Shown in pieces: positions 9,096 through 18,051 of a stretch of DNA of 64,000 nucleotides. Source of the DNA: Deltaproteobacteria bacterium (GTDB lineage: Bacteria > Desulfobacterota > Syntrophia > Syntrophales > Smithellaceae); assembly GCA_022710585.1 (NCBI GenBank), contig JAKLGV010000001.1:124001-188000 (forward strand), written 5' to 3'. The first letter of the stretch is position 1, and each line of letters starts with the position of its first letter. The translations under genes and the position numbers were made by a program. The notes under the pieces are model-generated. The model was not told the origin of the DNA. It did no database searches and saw only the letters and a list, made by a program, of their open reading frames with translations.

Positions 9096-9692
9096 TCAGT
9101 GCGGCATGTATTTCACCATCTTATGAGCAACTTTACGGGCAACTTTGGACAATTCAGGCTTCAGCAACATATAATCCTCAACAATGGAATGGTTGGCCTT
9201 CCAGATGACTTTCCCCGTGGCGATATCATACATCGCCATGGACAAACCAACCTCCGCCATCTTTTCATCGCCTTGTGTGTAATATTTCCATTCGTCGACG
9301 GATAAAAGCAGGAAAGAATCCACCTGAATCAAATCACCGATTTTCCGGATTAATTCCGGATCGGAAAAATTCAGCATTTGAAGTTTCGCCAGATATTCTT
9401 CCTTCAATTTACTCAACTCTTCACTTTCCTGAACTTTCTGCTTCAGGCTCTCCGCGTCCATCACATTTTCAAACCATTTTCTTTCCACCAGAGCATCAGC
9501 CACAATCTTTTCCACCACCACTCTGGAATCCGCTTCTTTATGATTCCAGACCTGCAGGGGAAATATGGCAACCCTCTTAGGATGAATCTCTTTTGCCTCG
9601 GGCGATAATTGATTAAAATGCAGCCCTCCACAGGCAACGGTCATGAAAACGAAAGCGACGACGGCACACTTTACAAATATATTTTTTGCCAT
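9096..9692 (-). CDS. Putative lipoprotein resembling the GNA1162/DUF799 family
   Basis: 198 residues. A signal peptide ends in the lipobox VAC (Cys 21), so the mature protein should be lipid-anchored, perhaps at the outer membrane. The body begins with [11 protein letters not shown] and holds [12 protein letters not shown] and [13 protein letters not shown], a pattern resembling GNA1162-like and CsgG/TolB-N-related lipoproteins. Function is unknown. It lies 39 bases after the ispH-ubiA fusion gene and 37 before nfu in the same direction, so it is probably co-transcribed. The family link is by eye and moderate. Confidence 0.7.
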   Translation of the reverse strand: MAKNIFVKCAVVAFVFMTVACGGLHFNQLSPEAKEIHPKRVAIFPLQVWNHKEADSRVVVEKIVADALVERKWFENVMDAESLKQKVQESEELSKLKEEYLAKLQMLNFSDPELIRKIGDLIQVDSFLLLSVDEWKYYTQGDEKMAEVGLSMAMYDIATGKVIWKANHSIVEDYMLLKPELSKVARKVAHKMVKYMPH

Positions 9693-9731
9693 ACCCTCTT
9701 CTCAAATTCTTTTTGAACGGACCTTTCCATA

Positions 9732-11459
9732 TCAAAAAACGCGCCACAGTAAAACACAAAAACCAGCCATCACATAGCTGGTTTCCAGAAGACCTTCCTT
9801 AACCGCCTCGGAAAGCACCGGCTTTTTATCACAAAACAGGAAACAAATCCATAAATATAATAAGCACGAAATCAGAAAAAAGCTCAAGGATGATGTCCAT
9901 CCAGCAGGAGAGGAGAAAAGGAGAATCGCAAACAATATCAATGAAATCACTTTCAGGATATTCAGCGTCAGCGCTTTGCCGAAGAACACCGGAATCGTCT
10001 CCTTGCCGAGTAATTTATCACTTTGAATCGCCAGAATATCCGCCATAGACGAACGGATAAAAACGATGCCCACCATGAACAAAAAAGCAACCGCCAGACC
10101 GGCATCCGGGAAATATTTTTCATCCATCACCGGCAAGATCGCGGCGGTCACGCCCCAGGCAATGGACATCAGAATATTTTTGGAGCCCGGCAAATCTCTC
10201 AAACTTTGAATTTTCCATTTTGAGGGGAAAATTTTCATATTATAAAGAAGACCGGCCAGTGAAATCACAAACAGAGTTACAAACACAATCCACGACTGAT
10301 GAAAAGCGAGAACCAGAGAGCCGGCGATAGAAATCAAAGCCGTATAGAAAAACATTTTTTCATGCCGTAGATAGGCATCCTCGCGGAAAGAGCCGACAAA
10401 ACCCAGTGGTTTTCGTCCGATTAGACGATTCAGGACGTGTGTGGCATAAACAAAAAGAGAGGCGATGGCCGCGAAAGAAAAATTCACCGGCCTCTCCTGC
10501 AGCGCCATGCAGACCAGACAAAGACAGCCGGCGCCGATCGCCGAATAAATATCGGTCTTCACGGCCGATAACCAGAGGCTGAGCAGCATCCCCAGGGTTT
10601 TCAACTTCCGGCTCTGACCTTCCATGATTTTGTCCATCACCCGGTCAATGATCCAGTTCGGTGTCGAAGCCCCTGCCGAAACCCCGACGCGATTGTAGGG
10701 GCCGAAATCGATCTTTTCCATTTCCGCGGGCGTCTCGATATGAAAAGTGGCCGGCTGCTTCTGTTGGGCGAGATCGGCTAGCCTTCGGGTGTTGGCGCTG
10801 TTTCTGCCGCCGACGATGAACATCGCGTCCATCTCGCCTGCCATGGCGATCACTTCCGCCTGCCTATGCTCGGTCGATGAGCAAATGGTATTAAAAACGA
10901 CGGCCTGTGGACATATTTGTTTGATCCTCTCCACGATTTTGCTGTAATCATCCGGATTCTGCGTTGTTTGAGCCACCACGCAGACTTTTTCGATACACGG
11001 CAGTTGATCCGCTTCTTTGAGCGTGGAAACAATAATGCCGCGGCCGCCTGAATATCCCAGAAGACCTTCGACTTCCGGATGGTCCTTGTCCCCGACAATA
11101 ATCACCGTATAGTCGCGCGCGGTGTGCTTCTTGATGATGGCCTGCACGTAGCCGACTTTGGGGCAGGTCGCGTTCACCACCTTGATGCCGCTTTCTTTCA
11201 GCTTTATCCTCTCCGCCGGAGCGATACCATGGGCGCGGATAATCAGAATGGCATTTTCCCTGTCTTTGATTTCTTCGATATTGGCGATGGGGTTGATGCC
11301 GCGGCTTTTGAGCAATTCAATAGTCTGCGGATTATGAATCAAAGGACCGTAAGTATAAATGCGGCGGTTCTTTTCCTGCTGTGCGATTTTCAGGACGATA
11401 TCCACCGCCCGACGCACGCCCATACAAAACCCGGCAGTCTTGGCTAATTTAACTTCCAT
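9732..11459 (-). CDS. ispH: IspH (HMBPP reductase) fused to a UbiA-family prenyltransferase domain
   Basis: 575 residues, about twice the size of IspH. Residues 1-280 are a full IspH: cluster cysteines C12 (GFCMGVRRAVD), C99 (NATCPKVG) and C193 (NTICSST), plus the DHPEVEG motif of the active-site His and Glu. It makes IPP and DMAPP from HMBPP. Residues about 285-575 are a polytopic membrane domain with UbiA features: a loop SLRDLPGSKN and a second Asp motif around SDKLLGKETIPV. The first Asp-rich motif is degenerate: NRLIGRK stands where NDxxDxxxD is usual. The start follows the tlyA stop directly (TGA then ATG). A prenyl transfer activity is inferred, not shown. Confidence 0.93.
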   Translation of the reverse strand: MEVKLAKTAGFCMGVRRAVDIVLKIAQQEKNRRIYTYGPLIHNPQTIELLKSRGINPIANIEEIKDRENAILIIRAHGIAPAERIKLKESGIKVVNATCPKVGYVQAIIKKHTARDYTVIIVGDKDHPEVEGLLGYSGGRGIIVSTLKEADQLPCIEKVCVVAQTTQNPDDYSKIVERIKQICPQAVVFNTICSSTEHRQAEVIAMAGEMDAMFIVGGRNSANTRRLADLAQQKQPATFHIETPAEMEKIDFGPYNRVGVSAGASTPNWIIDRVMDKIMEGQSRKLKTLGMLLSLWLSAVKTDIYSAIGAGCLCLVCMALQERPVNFSFAAIASLFVYATHVLNRLIGRKPLGFVGSFREDAYLRHEKMFFYTALISIAGSLVLAFHQSWIVFVTLFVISLAGLLYNMKIFPSKWKIQSLRDLPGSKNILMSIAWGVTAAILPVMDEKYFPDAGLAVAFLFMVGIVFIRSSMADILAIQSDKLLGKETIPVFFGKALTLNILKVISLILFAILLFSSPAGWTSSLSFFLISCLLYLWICFLFCDKKPVLSEAVKEGLLETSYVMAGFCVLLWRVF

Positions 11460-12203
11460 TCAATTCTTCTTTCGCGCCAGAATAAAAAATTCTTTGTTGC
11501 CTGACGGTCCCAAAATCGGCGAGGAGCAGGTTCCTTCCACATTCAGTCTCAGCAACTTGCAAAATTCTCTTATCTCTTCAACCACCCGTTCCTGAACGGA
11601 TGCATCCTGAACAACGCCACCTTCGGCAACTTCTTCCCGCTTTGCTTCAAACTGCGGTTTAATCAGCGCCAGTATCCGCGCTCCGCTTTCCAGAAATTGC
11701 AAAACCGCGGGAATCACAATTTTCAGGGATATAAATGAAGCATCAATGACGGCCAGATCAATTTTTTCATCCAGATCGGCGCCGTCATAGTAGCGGCAAT
11801 TAGTGCGCTCGATCACCACGACGCGCCTGTCTTCGCGCAGTTTCCACGCCAGTTGGCCGTAAGCGACATCCAGGGCGTAAACTTTGCGCGCACCTTTCTG
11901 CAAAAGGCAATCCGTAAAGCCGCCGGTGGAAGCACCGACATCAAAGGCGACAATTCCTTCAACGCTTAAATCAAATTCTTTGAGCGCCCCGGCCAGTTTC
12001 AGTCCGCCACGACTGACATAAGGATTGTCCTCTCCTTTCATATGAATCTCAGCATCCGCGGCAACCGTAACACCCGCCTTATCTGGATAGGCATCATTGA
12101 CCTTTACCGCCCGCGCCATAATCAGCGCCCGGGCTTTTTCCAGCGTCGGTGCGTCACCACGATCAACGAGCAATTTGTCCAGACGAATTTTTTTGGCGGC
12201 CAT
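11460..12203 (-). CDS. tlyA: TlyA-family rRNA methyltransferase (S4 + FtsJ domains)
   Basis: 247 residues. An N-terminal S4 RNA-binding domain (about 5-65, starting RLDKLLVDRG) is followed by an FtsJ/RrmJ-type methyltransferase with the SAM motif DVGASTGGFTDC and the later LIKPQFE. The family 2'-O-methylates rRNA; some members are called hemolysin A. It lies between dxs and ispH in the same direction, a linkage of tlyA with dxs that is common in bacteria. The gene ends exactly at the ispH start, suggesting translational coupling. Confidence 0.93.
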   Translation of the reverse strand: MAAKKIRLDKLLVDRGDAPTLEKARALIMARAVKVNDAYPDKAGVTVAADAEIHMKGEDNPYVSRGGLKLAGALKEFDLSVEGIVAFDVGASTGGFTDCLLQKGARKVYALDVAYGQLAWKLREDRRVVVIERTNCRYYDGADLDEKIDLAVIDASFISLKIVIPAVLQFLESGARILALIKPQFEAKREEVAEGGVVQDASVQERVVEEIREFCKLLRLNVEGTCSSPILGPSGNKEFFILARKKN

Positions 12204-12241
12204 CTTCTTTTATTCAAAATAGTTTAAGGAAATTATTCGGA

Positions 12242-14143
12242 TTACTTCGCCAGCATGTCTTTGACGGCCCGGATGATACCTTCTTCATCAAGGTCATACT
12301 TGCGGCGCTGTTCGGCCTGCGTGGCATGCTTGACAAATTCATCGGAAATGCCCAGGCGCTTGACCTGTACACCGGTGATCCCCTTTTCCGCCAGCAATTC
12401 CAGAACCGCACTGCCGAAGCCGCCCTGAAGGACATTTTCTTCGATGGTAATCATTTTTTTAATCTCTGCCGCCGTCTTCAGAATCAATGCCTCATCCAGC
12501 GGTTTCACAAAACGGGCATTGATGACTTTAACATTCATTCCTTCCCGCGCGAGATTTTCCGCGGCCTTGCCGGCGGCATTCACGGCATGGCCGATGGCAA
12601 CGAGAGCGATATCTGTTCCTTCCCGCAGCACCTCTCCCTTGCCGGTCTCCAGTTTACCCGGTTCTTCATCCAGATGAACCCCGACGCCTTTTCCCCGCGG
12701 ATAACGAAGAGAAACCGGCTGCCCGCAATCCACAGCGGTCTTGAGCATATGCTGCAGTTCATTTTCATCTTTGGGCGCCATGACAATCATATGCGGGATG
12801 GAGCGCAGATAAGAATAATCAAAAAGCCCCTGATGGGTCGCGCCGTCCTCCCCGACAAGCCCGCCGCGGTCCAGCGCGAAAACAACGGGCAGTTTCTGCA
12901 GACAGACATCATGCACGATCTGGTCATAGGCTCTCTGCAAAAAAGTTGAATAAATAGCGACCACCGGAACCAGTCCCTCCAGGGCCAGACCGGCGGCAAA
13001 CGTCACGGCGTGCTGCTCGGCGATGCCGACGTCATAAAAACGTTTGGGAAATTCCTGGCTGAACGTATTGAGGCCGGTGCCCTCGCACATCGCAGCGGTA
13101 ATCGCGACAACGCGGGAATCGGCGCGGGCCAGTTTGACCATTGTCTGTCCGAACACTTTGGTGTAGGTGGGGATATCCGATGGAGAAGATATCGCCTGAC
13201 CGGTTTCCACATCAAAGGGAGCAACGCCATGAAAGCCGAGAGGATCTTCTTCGGCATATTCATACCCCTTGCCTTTCTTCGTGATGACATGGACGAGAAC
13301 GGGAGCGGTCATATCCTTGATGTTTTCAAATGTCTTAATGAGGTAATCCAGGCGATGCCCTTCCAGCGGCCCAACATACGTAAAACCCATCTCTTCAAAA
13401 AGCGCGCCGGGAACCACCATGGTCTTCAGAATTTCTTCTATCCTCTGGGCAAATTTAATCATATTGCCGCCGATGCCCGGAATGCTGTTGAGGAATCTTT
13501 TGATATCGGTTTTCAGGGTCGTGATCTTATGACCGGTCATCACGCGGTTCAGATAAGATGACATCGCGCCAACGTTGGAGGAAATCGACATTTCGTTATC
13601 GTTCAATACGATGATCATGTTTTTTTTGCGGTCACCCGTCCAGTTCAATCCTTCAAAGGCCATGCCGGCGGTCATGGAACCGTCGCCGATCACGGCAATG
13701 ACCTTATTGGTCAGGCCCTTCAGACAGCCGGCTTCGGTGAATCCGGCGGCGGCGGAAATGGAGGTACCGCTGTGCCCGACATTGAAGACATCATAGACAC
13801 TTTCTTCCCGGCGGGGAAAACCACTGATTCCGTTCTGGGTGCGCAGACCGGCAAAGTCATCTTTGCGGCCGGTAATGATTTTATGGGCATAAGCCTGGTG
13901 GCCGACATCCCAGATAATTTTATCCTGAGGCGTGTTGAAAACATAATGCAGGGCCAGGGTTAATTCGACCGCCCCCAGCGATGAAGCCAGATGACCACCG
14001 CGGGAGGCAACCGTATGGATGATTAATTCCCTGATTTCCTGAGACAGCGCATTGAGCTCGGCAATGCTCAAACCGCGGATATCCGCGGGTAAGTTCACTT
14101 TCTTCAGAACGCTGTAATCAACTTTTTCCGGCTGCTTGACCAC
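12242..14143 (-). CDS. dxs: 1-deoxy-D-xylulose-5-phosphate synthase
   Basis: First step of the MEP isoprenoid pathway: condenses pyruvate and glyceraldehyde 3-phosphate. 633 residues, the usual length. The TPP site is visible as GDGSMTAGMAFEGLN followed by the NDNEMSIS segment, and the N-terminal GHQAYAHKIITGR carries the catalytic His region. The transketolase Pyr domain includes VGIAEQHAVTFAAG. It follows ispA by 24 bases and precedes tlyA by 38, within the operon that also codes for IspH. Confidence 0.98.
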   Translation of the reverse strand: MVKQPEKVDYSVLKKVNLPADIRGLSIAELNALSQEIRELIIHTVASRGGHLASSLGAVELTLALHYVFNTPQDKIIWDVGHQAYAHKIITGRKDDFAGLRTQNGISGFPRREESVYDVFNVGHSGTSISAAAGFTEAGCLKGLTNKVIAVIGDGSMTAGMAFEGLNWTGDRKKNMIIVLNDNEMSISSNVGAMSSYLNRVMTGHKITTLKTDIKRFLNSIPGIGGNMIKFAQRIEEILKTMVVPGALFEEMGFTYVGPLEGHRLDYLIKTFENIKDMTAPVLVHVITKKGKGYEYAEEDPLGFHGVAPFDVETGQAISSPSDIPTYTKVFGQTMVKLARADSRVVAITAAMCEGTGLNTFSQEFPKRFYDVGIAEQHAVTFAAGLALEGLVPVVAIYSTFLQRAYDQIVHDVCLQKLPVVFALDRGGLVGEDGATHQGLFDYSYLRSIPHMIVMAPKDENELQHMLKTAVDCGQPVSLRYPRGKGVGVHLDEEPGKLETGKGEVLREGTDIALVAIGHAVNAAGKAAENLAREGMNVKVINARFVKPLDEALILKTAAEIKKMITIEENVLQGGFGSAVLELLAEKGITGVQVKRLGISDEFVKHATQAEQRRKYDLDEEGIIRAVKDMLAK

Positions 14144-14167
14144 AAAAACCCCTTCCTCTTCATTACG

Positions 14168-15070
14168 CTATGATTTTCTTTCTTTGATATAGCGGGCAAT
14201 GACCGTCAGCGGCATCGCCCTTTCATCAAAGCCGGACAGGCTCGCCAGCGCCGCTTCGACGTGCTGATTCAATATCTCTTTCGCCGCCGGCATTCCCAGC
14301 AGAGACGGATACGTAATCTTGTTGCGGGCGGCATCACTGCCGGTACCTTTGCCCATCAGCGCGCTGTCGCCTTCAACATTCAGGATATCATCCGCAATCT
14401 GAAACGCCATGCCCACATGGATGCCATATTCGCTGAGCGACTGAATTTTATCTTTTCCGGCGTTAGCCATCAGCGCGCCTGACCTCACGGCTGCGACAAT
14501 CAGCGCGCCCGTTTTGCGCCGATGGATTTCCCGCAACGTCTGCTCGTCGGCGCCTGATTTTTCTGAAATCACATCCAGAACCTGGCCGCCCACCATACCG
14601 CTGATTCCGGCCCCGTAGGCGATTTCCTGAATGACCGCCAGACGCTTCTCCGCGGAGAATATGACTTTTTCCGAACGCGATAAAAGGGCAAAGGCTTCCG
14701 TCAGCAGTGCGTCTCCGGCCAGGATGGCGATGTTTTCTCCGAAAACCTTGTGGCACGTCGGTTTGCCGCGCCGGAAATCATCATTATCCATGGACGGCAA
14801 ATCGTCATGAATCAGCGAATAGGAATGGATGAGTTCCAGCGCGCAGGCCACCGGCATCGCCGGCGCCAGATCGCCGCCGACGGCTTCCGCCGCTGCGAGG
14901 CATAGGATCGGCCGGATGCGCTTCCCCCCGTTGAAAACGCTGTAACGTACCGCCTCGTAAATGACGGCAGGCACACCGTTTTCGGGAAGATAGCGCTGCA
15001 GCGCCTCCTCCACGATGCCCTGTCGGTCCTCCAGATAAGCCTTTAAAAACAGATCATCATCCTGATTCAT
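14168..15070 (-). CDS. ispA: Farnesyl/geranyl diphosphate synthase, short-chain (IspA-type)
   Basis: 300 residues. The two Asp-rich motifs of trans-prenyltransferases are clear: DDLPSMDNDD (first, with the two-residue insertion usual for bacterial FPP synthases) and DDILNVEGD (second), with GGKRIRP and HDDLP as further family marks. It condenses IPP with allylic diphosphates to make C15 (perhaps C20) chains. It overlaps the end of xseB by 14 bases, indicating coupling. The product length cannot be read safely. Confidence 0.95.
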   Translation of the reverse strand: MNQDDDLFLKAYLEDRQGIVEEALQRYLPENGVPAVIYEAVRYSVFNGGKRIRPILCLAAAEAVGGDLAPAMPVACALELIHSYSLIHDDLPSMDNDDFRRGKPTCHKVFGENIAILAGDALLTEAFALLSRSEKVIFSAEKRLAVIQEIAYGAGISGMVGGQVLDVISEKSGADEQTLREIHRRKTGALIVAAVRSGALMANAGKDKIQSLSEYGIHVGMAFQIADDILNVEGDSALMGKGTGSDAARNKITYPSLLGMPAAKEILNQHVEAALASLSGFDERAMPLTVIARYIKERKS

Positions 15071-15293
15071 TCTCGTCTCCCTGAAACTGTTTTAACTGCA
15101 TGGAATTTTCTTTTTCGAGAAGCATCTCGACGCGTCGCTGGGTATCTTCCAGCTTGGATGAACAAAAACGTATCAGTTTGATCCCTTCTTCAAAAGATTT
15201 CAGGGCGTCATCCAGAGGCATCTCGCCTGCTTCCATTTTCCTGACGATATCTTCGAGCTTTTCCAGCGCGTCTTCAAATTTTTCCTTTGCCAT
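15057..15293 (-). CDS. xseB: Exodeoxyribonuclease VII small subunit
   Basis: 78 residues from the ATG at 15293. The sequence KFEDALEKLEDIVRKMEAGE and LDDALKSFEEG is the standard XseB helical pair. GTG and ATG codons lie immediately upstream (15299, 15296), but AGGAG ends 5 bases before the chosen ATG. It partners XseA, encoded about 100 bases upstream, in degrading single-stranded DNA. Its 3' end overlaps ispA. Confidence 0.95.
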   Translation of the reverse strand: MAKEKFEDALEKLEDIVRKMEAGEMPLDDALKSFEEGIKLIRFCSSKLEDTQRRVEMLLEKENSMQLKQFQGDENESG

Positions 15294-15389
15294 CATCACT
15301 CCTGACCCCGATCAACGGGATAATTCCCGTCTTTGCGGGATAAGTGCGTTAATGAATTTGTTTTATTGCATAAAACAAATTCAAACTTA

Positions 15390-16721
15390 CTAAAATATTT
15401 TTTCTATCTTAGCGTTAAAATTGCCTCTTGCCAAGAGCACATTCACATCGTCGCCCTCACACAAATCATCGGTTTGCCGGACAAGCGCGCCGCTGTCAAC
15501 ACGACGGGTAATGCTGTAGCCCCGCTGCAAAACGGCCAGAGGACTGATCGACTCCAGCACAGCCGAATTTTTCATCAGCCTTTCCCGCGCGGCGTTCAAA
15601 CGAGTCAGAAAATGACCGGACATTTCTTTCTGCAGATTCTGCAGTTGCATTTTCTTTTCTCTGACGTGCAGCGCCGGACTCCGATACAGCAGGCGCAATT
15701 CGAGCTGGCGGAATTCATTATAAACATTTTGCCTCTTGTTCTGCAGGGCGCAAACCAGCCTGTCCCGGAGCTCGTCGAGGCCGATCTGCAGATTCACCAC
15801 AAACCGGCGCGGATCCTTCAGCCGCTCGCGCAAATCGTTAAGCTGCTCCTGACCATCGTTGAGGTGACGGGAAAAACCGGCCATCATCCGCTGCTGCAGC
15901 GCGTTGAGCCTAGCAACCAGCTCCGACCGCTGCGGAACAATTAATTCCGCGGCGGCAGACGGCGTGGGAGCTCTCAGGTCCGCCACAAAATCGCAAATCG
16001 TAAAATCAGTTTCGTGGCCGACGGCGGACACGACCGGGATCGTCGAGCGGAAAATCTCGCGCGCCAGCGCCTCGTCATTGAACGGAGCCATGTCTTCCAG
16101 CGAACCGCCGCCCCGGGCAATGATGATCACATCCACATTGCCGCAGGCATGCAAATTGCGCAGGGCTTGAATCATTTCACCCGCCGCTTCGCCGCCCTGC
16201 ACGCGCACCGGAGCGATTAATATGTCAACCGACGGGAAGCGCCGTTTCGTGATGTTCAGAATATCCCGGATGACCGCCCCGGTCGGCGACGTCACCACGC
16301 CGATTTTTTCCGGCAGAAAGGGAAGAGTTTTTTTATGGCATTCATCAAACAGCCCTTCCGCAAACAGTTTGGCTTTGAGCTGTTCAAAAGCTTTTTGCAA
16401 GGCGCCGACGCCCAGCGGCTCCACCGATTCCACAACCAGCTGATACTCGCCGCGCGGCAGATAAACGTTTAGACGCGCCCGGCACAAAACCTTCAGCCCC
16501 TCTTCCAGTTCAAACTTGCCGCGCTTCTGATACGCGCCGAACGGACGAAAAAAAACCGCCCGAATCTGGCTGGCCTCATCTTTCAGCGTAAAATAAACAT
16601 GTCCTGATTGCGGCCGCCTGAGATTGGAAACCTCGCCTTCCACCAGAACGACATCAAACGTTTCTTCGAGTAGAAATTTAATATTATTATTCAGTTGTGA
16701 TACTGTCAGAATATCTTCCAT
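15390..16721 (-). CDS. xseA: Exodeoxyribonuclease VII large subunit
   Basis: 443 residues when started at the ATG at 16721. An N-terminal OB-fold (about 1-100, VSNLRRPQSGHVYFTLKD) is followed by the catalytic domain (VVTSPTGAVIRD, ARGGGSLEDMAPFNDE, SAVGHETDFTICD) and a long coiled-coil region. The frame runs on to 16820, but the extra 33 residues do not resemble the family, and XseA proteins usually begin close to the VSQLNN segment. It heads the long minus-strand run ending at the ferredoxin gene. Confidence 0.96.
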   Translation of the reverse strand: MEDILTVSQLNNNIKFLLEETFDVVLVEGEVSNLRRPQSGHVYFTLKDEASQIRAVFFRPFGAYQKRGKFELEEGLKVLCRARLNVYLPRGEYQLVVESVEPLGVGALQKAFEQLKAKLFAEGLFDECHKKTLPFLPEKIGVVTSPTGAVIRDILNITKRRFPSVDILIAPVRVQGGEAAGEMIQALRNLHACGNVDVIIIARGGGSLEDMAPFNDEALAREIFRSTIPVVSAVGHETDFTICDFVADLRAPTPSAAAELIVPQRSELVARLNALQQRMMAGFSRHLNDGQEQLNDLRERLKDPRRFVVNLQIGLDELRDRLVCALQNKRQNVYNEFRQLELRLLYRSPALHVREKKMQLQNLQKEMSGHFLTRLNAARERLMKNSAVLESISPLAVLQRGYSITRRVDSGALVRQTDDLCEGDDVNVLLARGNFNAKIEKIF

Positions 16722-16836
16722 GATTACTATCCGCTGCTTTGAATTACCAGATAGTTCAAGGTAACACAAGATTGAATTTCGTGATGAATCACTAACATTT
16801 TTATGGCATGAAATGATCATATGACATTAAAATTTA

Positions 16837-16865
16837 TTGACATCCGGACATCGCTTATCTAATAT
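16837..16865 (+). promoter_or_regulatory. Sigma70-type promoter upstream of the ATP-grasp gene
   Basis: TTGACA at 16837-16842, a 17-base spacer, and TAATAT at 16860-16865. It lies 72 bases ahead of the start at 16938, in the gap between divergent xseA and the ATP-grasp gene. Confidence 0.55.
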
Positions 16866-16937
16866 TTTTGCCGTCAGACATGTTTTTATCAACAGTAATC
16901 TGATTCAATCAATCTGCATTCTTTTGGAGATAATAAA

Positions 16938-17957
16938 ATGTTATCAGAAATGGCACCGACAAAAATTCCGGTCGTTTTGTTATACAATATCAACCCGGAG
17001 TGGACAGAAAAGGAAAAAGAGGAAGTGGTCAGACAAACCACCGAACTGGGAAACGCCCTGCGGGAAACCGGCTACCCCCTCTTTACGGTCTGCATACAAA
17101 ATGACGACATCACCTCTGCTCTTCGGGATTTCGATCCTGACCAATATATCATTTTCAACTGGTGTGAAGATATTCCGGGTGTGGAACGCGGCGAATGGCT
17201 GGTGGCCCAAAAGCTGGAAGAACTGGGCTATACCTTTACCGGCGCGGCTTCCGCGGCCCTTGCGCTGGCTTATGATAAACAAAAGGTGAAAAACCTTCTG
17301 GATCAAGCCGCAATCCCCACGCCGGCCTGGCGGATTTTCAATGCTCCTGATGGGCAGGACTGGAACATATTTCCGGCCATTGTCAAACCGCAAAACGAGC
17401 ACTGCTCCGCGGGCATCACGCCGGAGTCCGTGGTGATGAATCAGGAGGACTTAAAAAAGCGCATCTCGTTTATTCTGGCGCAATATTCTCAGCCCGCGCT
17501 CGTCGAGGATTTCATTGACGGACGCGAATTTCATGTCGCTGTCTGGGGCAATGAAAAAATAGCGGTCCTGCCGGCGGCGGAAATGGACTTTGCTTCATTT
17601 GGCAATATCCGGGACCGGCTATGTTCCTATGAGGCAAAATTTATTCCCGGTTCGCAGCATTATGAGGAAATCAAAACGCTCCTACCCGCGCCGCTAAGCC
17701 TTGAAGAAAAAGCCGCCATGGAAAAGGTCTGTATTGATGCCTACCGCGTGACCGGATGCAGGGATTATGCCCGGATGGATATCAGACTACGTGACAGCAT
17801 CCTTTATGTTCTGGATGTCAATCCCAACGCGGATATCAGCTCCGACGCCAGCATGGCCTGCGCCGCGGAAACCGACGGCATAACGTATGCCCAAATGGGC
17901 AGCCGCATTGTGCAAATGGCCGTGAGAAGACATCCTGTCCTGAGTAAGACTCTTTAA
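16938..17957 (+). CDS. ATP-grasp protein resembling D-alanine-D-alanine ligase
   Basis: 339 residues. ATP-grasp fold: an N-terminal domain, then the ATP-binding lysine region AIVKPQNEHCSAGI, the loop VEDFIDGREFHVAVWG, and the metal-binding end VLDVNPNADIS, where Ddl enzymes have EVNTxPG. The Ddl-typical GMT after NxxP is not kept, and the N-terminus (VVLLYNINPEW) differs from cell-wall Ddl. It may therefore join other amino or carboxy groups rather than D-Ala. GGAG lies about 10 bases before the ATG. It is followed by the DHS-family gene in the same direction, 94 bases later, though that gene has its own possible promoter. Substrate unknown. Confidence 0.8.
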   Translation: MLSEMAPTKIPVVLLYNINPEWTEKEKEEVVRQTTELGNALRETGYPLFTVCIQNDDITSALRDFDPDQYIIFNWCEDIPGVERGEWLVAQKLEELGYTFTGAASAALALAYDKQKVKNLLDQAAIPTPAWRIFNAPDGQDWNIFPAIVKPQNEHCSAGITPESVVMNQEDLKKRISFILAQYSQPALVEDFIDGREFHVAVWGNEKIAVLPAAEMDFASFGNIRDRLCSYEAKFIPGSQHYEEIKTLLPAPLSLEEKAAMEKVCIDAYRVTGCRDYARMDIRLRDSILYVLDVNPNADISSDASMACAAETDGITYAQMGSRIVQMAVRRHPVLSKTL

Positions 17958-17978
17958 GACGATCACATTTTCAGGGAG

Positions 17979-18007
17979 TTGACTTTTCACAGTCGATGAT
18001 TTAGAAG
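17979..18007 (+). promoter_or_regulatory. Possible promoter for the DHS-family gene
   Basis: TTGACT at 17979-17984, a 17-base spacer and TAGAAG at 18002-18007, in the gap before the start at 18052. The -10 box is only a fair match. Confidence 0.35.
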
Positions 18008-18051
18008 CATAATCAAAATAAATATATAAAAATTAAGGGAGTCAGGATGTA

